Source of the DNA: JAZRUF01 sp045636205 | Lineage (GTDB): Bacteria; Bacillota; Clostridia; Oscillospirales; JAAYXM01 | Direction: 5' to 3' | Assembly: GCA_045636205.1 (NCBI GenBank) | Contig: JAZTXE010000008.1 | Coordinates: 1 to 7,717, forward strand | DNA: 7,717 bases | In this document: positions 1 through 6,400 of the stretch, piece by piece | Layout: every line of letters begins with the position of its first letter | Numbering within the stretch: the first letter of the stretch is position 1 | The notes under the pieces: generated by a model | Told to the model about the DNA's origin: nothing | What the model saw: only the letters and a program-made list of their open reading frames with translations | Database searches by the model: none | Made by a program: the position numbers and the translations under genes

Positions 1-400
1 CACTTAAATCCTTGCGTTTTGCCTTTGTCTCAGCTTCGCAGGCATTCCACAATGCGCCAAACTGTACCGCATCCATTGCCGCAGCACCTTTGTTTGCAAC
101 ATCGGCTATTTTATCAAGTAGACTACCGGTATCAAACATAAGGTCTTTTGCCGTTGTATAGCCAACCGCCTTTTGCCACGCAATCGGTGCATATTTAAGA
201 GCCTTTTCCCAGCCCTTTTTTACGTTGCCGATTTGTGCAAGGTATTTTCCGGACATCATACTCAGGTTGCGCCGATATGCCGTAGGCTGCTGAATCATTA
301 CACGAAGGTTTGCTCCGATTGCTGCTCCTTTGTTCTTATTTATAAGACCTTTGGTCATTTTAGAGAAGAAATCCCGCTCACCTGCTGCAATACCTTGTAT
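1..400 (-). other. LPD38-like region of the giant protein, cut by the window edge (residues about 2207-2339)
   Basis: The visible C-terminal part reads FFSKMTKGLINKNKGAAIG, then NLRVMIQQPTAYRRNLSMMS, then KALKYAPIAWQKAVGY, and near the edge MDAVQFGALWNACEAETKAK. The 'NLRV.IQQPTA' and 'LWNACEAET' signatures match what I recall of large polyvalent protein-associated domain 38 in Clostridia phage proteins. That family normally continues well past this point, so a sizeable C-terminal part lies to the left of the window. The biochemical function of the domain is unknown to me. Confidence 0.6.
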
Positions 401-3400
401 GTCCTGCATTTGCTTTACAAGGTAATCAACTCCCTTTGCACCGTGCACGCGGTTTATGATACCCTGAACATCTTCGCTTACAGCTTTTTTTGCACTTCCG
501 TCAGCCTCGTATATTACGTTGCCGTCCTCATCCGTAGCCTCTCCGTCCCAAAATGAGTAATTTTTCACGCGCTCAACATCCTGCTCAATACCAAGATATG
601 CTGCATACATCGCCTGCGCTTGCGCGTGACGTGAGAACGTTTCAAATACACTGCCGACAAAAAGCGGTGTCGAGGCATTTTCAAGAGATTTTGAGTGTCC
701 TAAATTTGAAATCTTGCTCTGCCGTGCTTGTTCTTCAAGAGCCTGCCAGTGCTCGGCACGGATGGACCAATAATTCGGGTCATTAAACTTCTTGTATCCG
801 AACACTTCCATGCTTGCCTCATTACCGTATGCACCTAAATCCTCAGCTGCAAACCTCTGCATGGCATCTGCAAGCTCCTTCTGCTCTTTTGTGAGCTTGG
901 AAATCGCTTGGTTTACTTCGTTTCTTGTAACGCGGATTGCCTCATAATGCTGTGCCGGTTTACTTTTGATACCCGGTATCGCATCTATTTTAATACCGCC
1001 GCCGTATATATGCCTACGACCTGCTGGGCGTTTATTTAGAAGATACAACTCAATAAGCTGCGCAGTGCTTATCGTCCGCTCATGTCCGCCGAGAACAACC
1101 GTTTGCTTTTCCTGCTCGAGCTTTTTTACATCAACGTCCTTTACAAGCTCCCGGGTAACCTCTCTTACCTCACGTATAATAAGGTTATACCTATCCTGCG
1201 CCTTGCGTAATCCGCGGTGTAGTGCATCCCCGGCCTCACCGAGCATATGTAGATACCGCTGCACATCCAGGAGCTCCAACGCACCTTCTTTTTTAAGTTC
1301 TGCCACAGTCGATGTAACTTTTTTCTTGGTGTAGTTATCATCGCGCATACGAGATGCCAATCTCGAAATATTGGCAAACCTTCCCTTCGCAAACATCTTG
1401 TCCGCGTTCTCGATTGATGCCTCAATCATGCGTATAGCTTCCCACACAACGCCGAGCTGATCCTTATCCATTGCACCTATCGGCGTGTCTGATAATTCCT
1501 CAAGCGCTGCAAGCTTATCAATAATCTCAGGAGCTATAAGAACCTGTTGCTTGTCTTTTGCCCCGCTCTCCATTCCCTCGTAATACTTTTTAAGAGCAGT
1601 TATGGCATCCTTAAAGCTCATTCCCTCGGCTTTTTCTTCACCGCCTACCTCGGACATTATCTTCTTAAGCAGGCGGCTTCTTGCGTCAAGCTCGGCTATT
1701 TCCTTACGCCTTGCATGCGCTTCCTCGGTTCTCTTCATCGGTGATGTGTCATTTGCAAACCATTCTTCACTACCGATTTTTACACGGCGCTGTTTTCCGG
1801 TATCCGGGTCAATATACGTCTCATATACACTCTCACGGTTGAGTGCATACAACGCGGTTGCTACAACTCCACGCAGTTCTTCCGGGATATGACGTTTATC
1901 ATTCGGGCGAAGCAGCGCAGATGTCAAACGGTTTGCGTGGCGCTCTATACTACGCATCATATCGCGTGTGCTCCACTTGCTGCGCAGCTTGTCTTCCCGC
2001 TCACGGAATTCCTTGCGTGTCCGCTCTTCGCTTGCAAGATTGCGCTCACGTTCTTTGCGCAGTGCATTCTTCGCGCGCTCTCTTCCTTCATTGCGCACTT
2101 TCTCAAGGTTCTCCTGATATTTCTTTTCCTGCTTTGAAAGCTGCTCATCCTTCGATGCACGCACACGCGCTACTTCTCGCTTATGCTTTGCAATCTGCTT
2201 ATCCGCAAACGTCGGCGCACTTTGACGAATATCCTCACCAAGCATGGTATCGATAATATCATTGGCGATATATTCAGCTGCTGCCGCTATATTGTAGCTG
2301 TACGGATTATCAAATGTCGGCTGAATTCTGTCGAGTGCTTCTGCTATTGCCGTGATTCGGTCTGCAGGATGCGTAATCTCTTCCTCATTGAAGAACTCCG
2401 GCCACATTCTGCACATCTCTCCGAAATCACCGTCAATGTTTCCGCGCTCACCAGGCTTTGCAATACGCAGCTTGGGCATGCGCCCGTAATTGCGTTTCCT
2501 GAACTCATTAAAATCAGCAATGTTCCCGGCATCTTCCGCCGATATTACAAGCTCCTTACCGCGGAAATAATCCCGCATGTCCTTATACTCATTGTACAAG
2601 TCATCATTTTTTACAATTGCTTTTTCCACCATACCCTTGGCAATCTTGAGAGCTTTTCTCTTAAGCGTATCATAGCTTATGTTTCCGCCGCTCTGTACAA
2701 TGTAGTTGCCTATATCGCGCAGGTCGTTTACAATATCCGCGCTGTCTCCGTCAATGTCGTAGCGCGTGTATAATGATTTTGCCGCTCTTTGCGTATCGCC
2801 TAAACGCACTGTCTTTTCCTTCGTCGGCTTCAGTTCGCCTTTAAGCGCAGCATTCTCGCGGTTGAGCTTATCTATCTGCAGTTTTAATTCTTCCGTGTCT
2901 TCCTTGAGAGAACGCTCCTTGCTTATTCCTCGGGAGAATTGTTCGCCGGTGGATTTTTCAGACATCGGAACCTGATACCAATCTCCATTGCCGTCATAGA
3001 CGAAACTTCCCGGAATTTCTTCCTGCTCTTCTAAGAAGTAAGCATTATCCTCAGCTTCTCCAGTATCTTCTCCGGTGTCGCGCTCGGATTCTCTTCGAGA
3101 TACTTGAGCATCTCCTTCAGCATCTCCTCTGTGTCCAGAAACAATATTACGTTCTCCGCGTCGCTCACGTCCATCTTCGATGCGTGAAGCTTCTTCACTA
3201 TTTTGTATTGCAACTCTGTCATGCTCATTATACCACTCCTTAACTCTATTATTTGTATATTTCTTTGTGCCTACTATATTTCCATTCATGTAACCGGTTG
3301 CATAAAAATAATACACCTGATTTGCCCCGTTGATGAATATATCTCTTATTTCTCCTTCTTTCATCCCGGATGTCTTGTTTGCAAGGCTACGCAAAAACGA

Positions 3401-6400
3401 ATGCTTATCCTCATGAGATACTTTTTGCATAAATTCATCAGTCAGCTCATAACTTTGCCATCTTCGCCCTCGTGAAAAACTCTCTCCGCGCGAGTTCTCT
3501 GCCGTCCCGCTCTCCTGCGCATACTGCTCGGTAGCGGTCTGCACAACCTCACTGAACCGTGTTGCACCCTCATAGTCGCTCAGGTACTCGAATACGTCTA
3601 TCCCCGCATAAGCATCTGCGAATATCTCCTCAAGCACATAATCAAGGTCTGCATCCGCTCCCCACTCATACGCATCTATGTATGCTTGCGTCAGCTCGTC
3701 GAGATCTTCCTCACTGTACTTGGATATAATATCCTCGCGCAGCCTGCTTATAAGCCGCGGGGCATTCTTCTTTACGCGGTGAAATGCCTCATGCTTCATT
3801 ATCTGCATTGAGGTTACTTCCTCGTTATCTATCTGCACCCACATCTTTTTACCGTCAGATGATAATACACCGCGCACCATTGCCTTGGCACCGTTTTCTA
3901 TGACTTCCATTTCACCGACTACGTAAACTATTTCTATACCCGCTCTGCCTTTCTTTTCGCGTTCGCGGATTTCCTCTTGTGTCAGCACGCTGTCAGGTGC
4001 TATGTAGCAAGTCTTATTCTTCGTTCCTTTGGCTATGCCTAATTCTTTCGCACTTACTTTTCTCCGCCCTTGAGCATTGATAACAGCTTCTGCCTTTTCT
4101 CTTCTTGCTCGGGCGTTCTTTTGTATGTCCCCGCTCGCTTTGCGTCTTGCACTTTTTTCCACTCCGGATACTTGTCTGCCGGTATACGCACCGTCATTCC
4201 GTTGGCTGCTTTCGCGTAAAGGTACTCCTGACTCATTTCCGTTTACCTCACTTTCACTTATGCTATTATTATACCCCGCTTCTACGTCCTTCGCAATAGC
4301 CGCATCTCCAAGGCTCCCCTTGTCAGGGGAGCTGTCGCGAAGCGACTGAGGGGTAGTCGCCCCAACTGCATCTTGTGCAACACCCGCGACATCATCGTCC
4401 GTATTGACAATAGAGGCAGGTTGGGGTATACTGTTAATAGGAGTTCCGCTTAACGCGCTGTCAGTAGCCGCAGCTATCTGATTAACTTTGCGCGGCGTAT
4501 CAACTCCTGATTTGGAGACATTACTCGACGCTTCGGCGGCAGCTGCGGATGTTTGACCGACTTCGCGCGAGTTGATGTCTCCGAATTTTGTTATATCGTA
4601 AAATATGCGTCCGTTATCCGTGACAAGAACAGTAATCTCTGCATCATACTTGTTTCCATTCACTTCAAAGCGAACATCCAGCTTATCCAAGCCACCCGTT
4701 GCTTCCGGATGGCGCCCATCATCCGGGACATTTTCACGAAATCTGCTTACTTCCATAATTTTATCAAGCGCAGGAGCCGCACGCATTTTATCTTGTTTCT
4801 GCGTTTCATCCATTCTACGATTAGCCGGATATGCGTAATGTTCAGAGGATCGTTTATTTACATATGCAGTGTAATCCATGCCTATCACTTTACCTCTAAA
4901 GCGATTAGCTATTATGCTTTTAGCAAGCGTTTGCATTTCTGCGGTAGTCAATCCTTCAAATAATTCTTGGTCTGCCTTCACAGAAACATACTCAATGCCG
5001 TCATTATCCTTTACAACAGCAAACTCCGGTATAGTTTTTTTCACTATCTCCGAATGCAGCGTTCCAAGCTGATGCGGGGATATTTTTTTACCCTTAGAAA
5101 GTTTTGCCTGCATTTTGTTTGCAATTTTTGTTACTATCTTGTTGTCAACGTCTTTAAGCGCAGTATTTATTATACCTTTTATAGCTTCAGGACCTAAATC
5201 AATATATTTCTGTCCTTCAGCTTTCGTCTTTGCTTCTCCACCTACTATCTCGCCCGACTCAAACATTCCGCCCGACAATGCACTGACGATTGTCGTATAC
5301 ACCAAATCCTCAAGCTCCGGTGCATCGTACTTCTCATTGAACACCCACGATGCAAACGCAGGCTCGAGAAACGCCTGCAGGTTTTCCTCTATCGCTTCCG
5401 AAGCTCCCGCTTTACCGAACTTCGCAGCAAAACGCAGAAAGCCATTGTCTATGGCTTCAATGTTCTTCGCAAGGATTTTTCCGCTCACCTTACCGCCGAG
5501 CTTTGAAATACCGCCTAATAAATATTGCAATGTAGCTTCAGATGCGCCAACCAGTGTCGCATATGTGCGTGCCTTGTCCGGATCATATCCGGCTCTCACT
5601 TTCTCCGCATATGCATTACCTGCAGCTGAGCCGCCCATTGATGCTGCACCCGTCACTCTGCCGACTGTTCCGGCAAGCTTCGTGCCCGCTCCAAGTGCAC
5701 CTGCAAGATTACCCGCAGCCGTACTCAAAAGTATAGACGGTGCCATGTTTGCCATAGTCTGTATAAGCTCTAACGCTACTCTTCCAATACCGGATGAATT
5801 CTCAATCGCTTCCCCTGCGGCATATTGCACAGGTGCAGATTCTAAAGCATCCTCGGTAAACAGATTTGCGGTGCCACGCGCAAATTGATTGACTCCGCTT
5901 GCAACAGTAAGCTGTGCCCCTCGGAGTGCGCGACCGAAACCTTTCTTTTTGTCATACTCCTCATACATCTCATGACCTTCACGCCTTCTCATTGCTTCCT
6001 CAAGCTTCATATCCTCTATGAACTTGTCCGCTGCTTCCTTTCCGCGCGTGTTATAGAGATAGTTGTACATATCCCGCTCATCTTTGGTCATTTGCGCATA
6101 ATGTTCGGCATATATTTCATTCGCTTTTTTATATTCTTTATGAGCCTCACTGTCTGTGATATTGATTTTAAGATGCCTGTAATCACCGGTTGCAGACTTC
6201 CCTGGCTTGCTCTGCTCCTCAAAATTCTCCGCAGAGTTGCGTATACCCTCGTAATAGAATTGATTGGAATACAAAAGCTCCTCACTGAGCTTATCACGCT
6301 TTGCTTTCATCTGCTCTATCTGCGCATTAATCTCCTGTATGCGTCCGCGCCGTTGCTCGGCTATTTCAGGCAAATCCGCACCTTGGCCGAGCAGAAGCTT

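Noticed and set aside
1165..1425. Minus-strand alternative-frame ORF of 86 codons
   Set aside because: Unlike the two nested genes, it has Arg/Cys/Trp-rich, irregular sequence, while the giant frame here remains a normal helical protein. The same applies to the shorter alternative-frame ORFs at 1957-2166, 2344-2532, 6088-6297, 6721-6903 and 7410-7664.
2183..2773. Plus-strand ORF of 196 codons
   Set aside because: It lies antisense to the conserved helical region of the giant protein and has shadow-like Cys/Ile/Val-rich composition.
2963..2988. In-frame ATG at 2965 (residue 1352) as the start of a separate downstream gene
   Set aside because: The nearest Shine-Dalgarno-like bases are badly spaced (GGAGA is too far, AGG too close), and the giant frame is open through it. 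An internal in-frame start remains possible but is unsupported.
3031..3241. Programmed frameshift from the giant frame into the nested frame
   Set aside because: No obvious slippery heptamer or stimulatory structure was seen before the entry point, and a strong Shine-Dalgarno with ATG explains the nested frame more simply.
4310..4356. Double hairpin considered as a transcription terminator
   Set aside because: There is no run of T on either side on either strand, and it lies in the middle of an open reading frame.
5115..5888. Plus-strand ORF of 257 codons rich in Ser, Pro and Ala
   Set aside because: It is the complement of the Gly/Ala-rich segment of the giant gene. The composition is explained by that, and no protein motif is visible.
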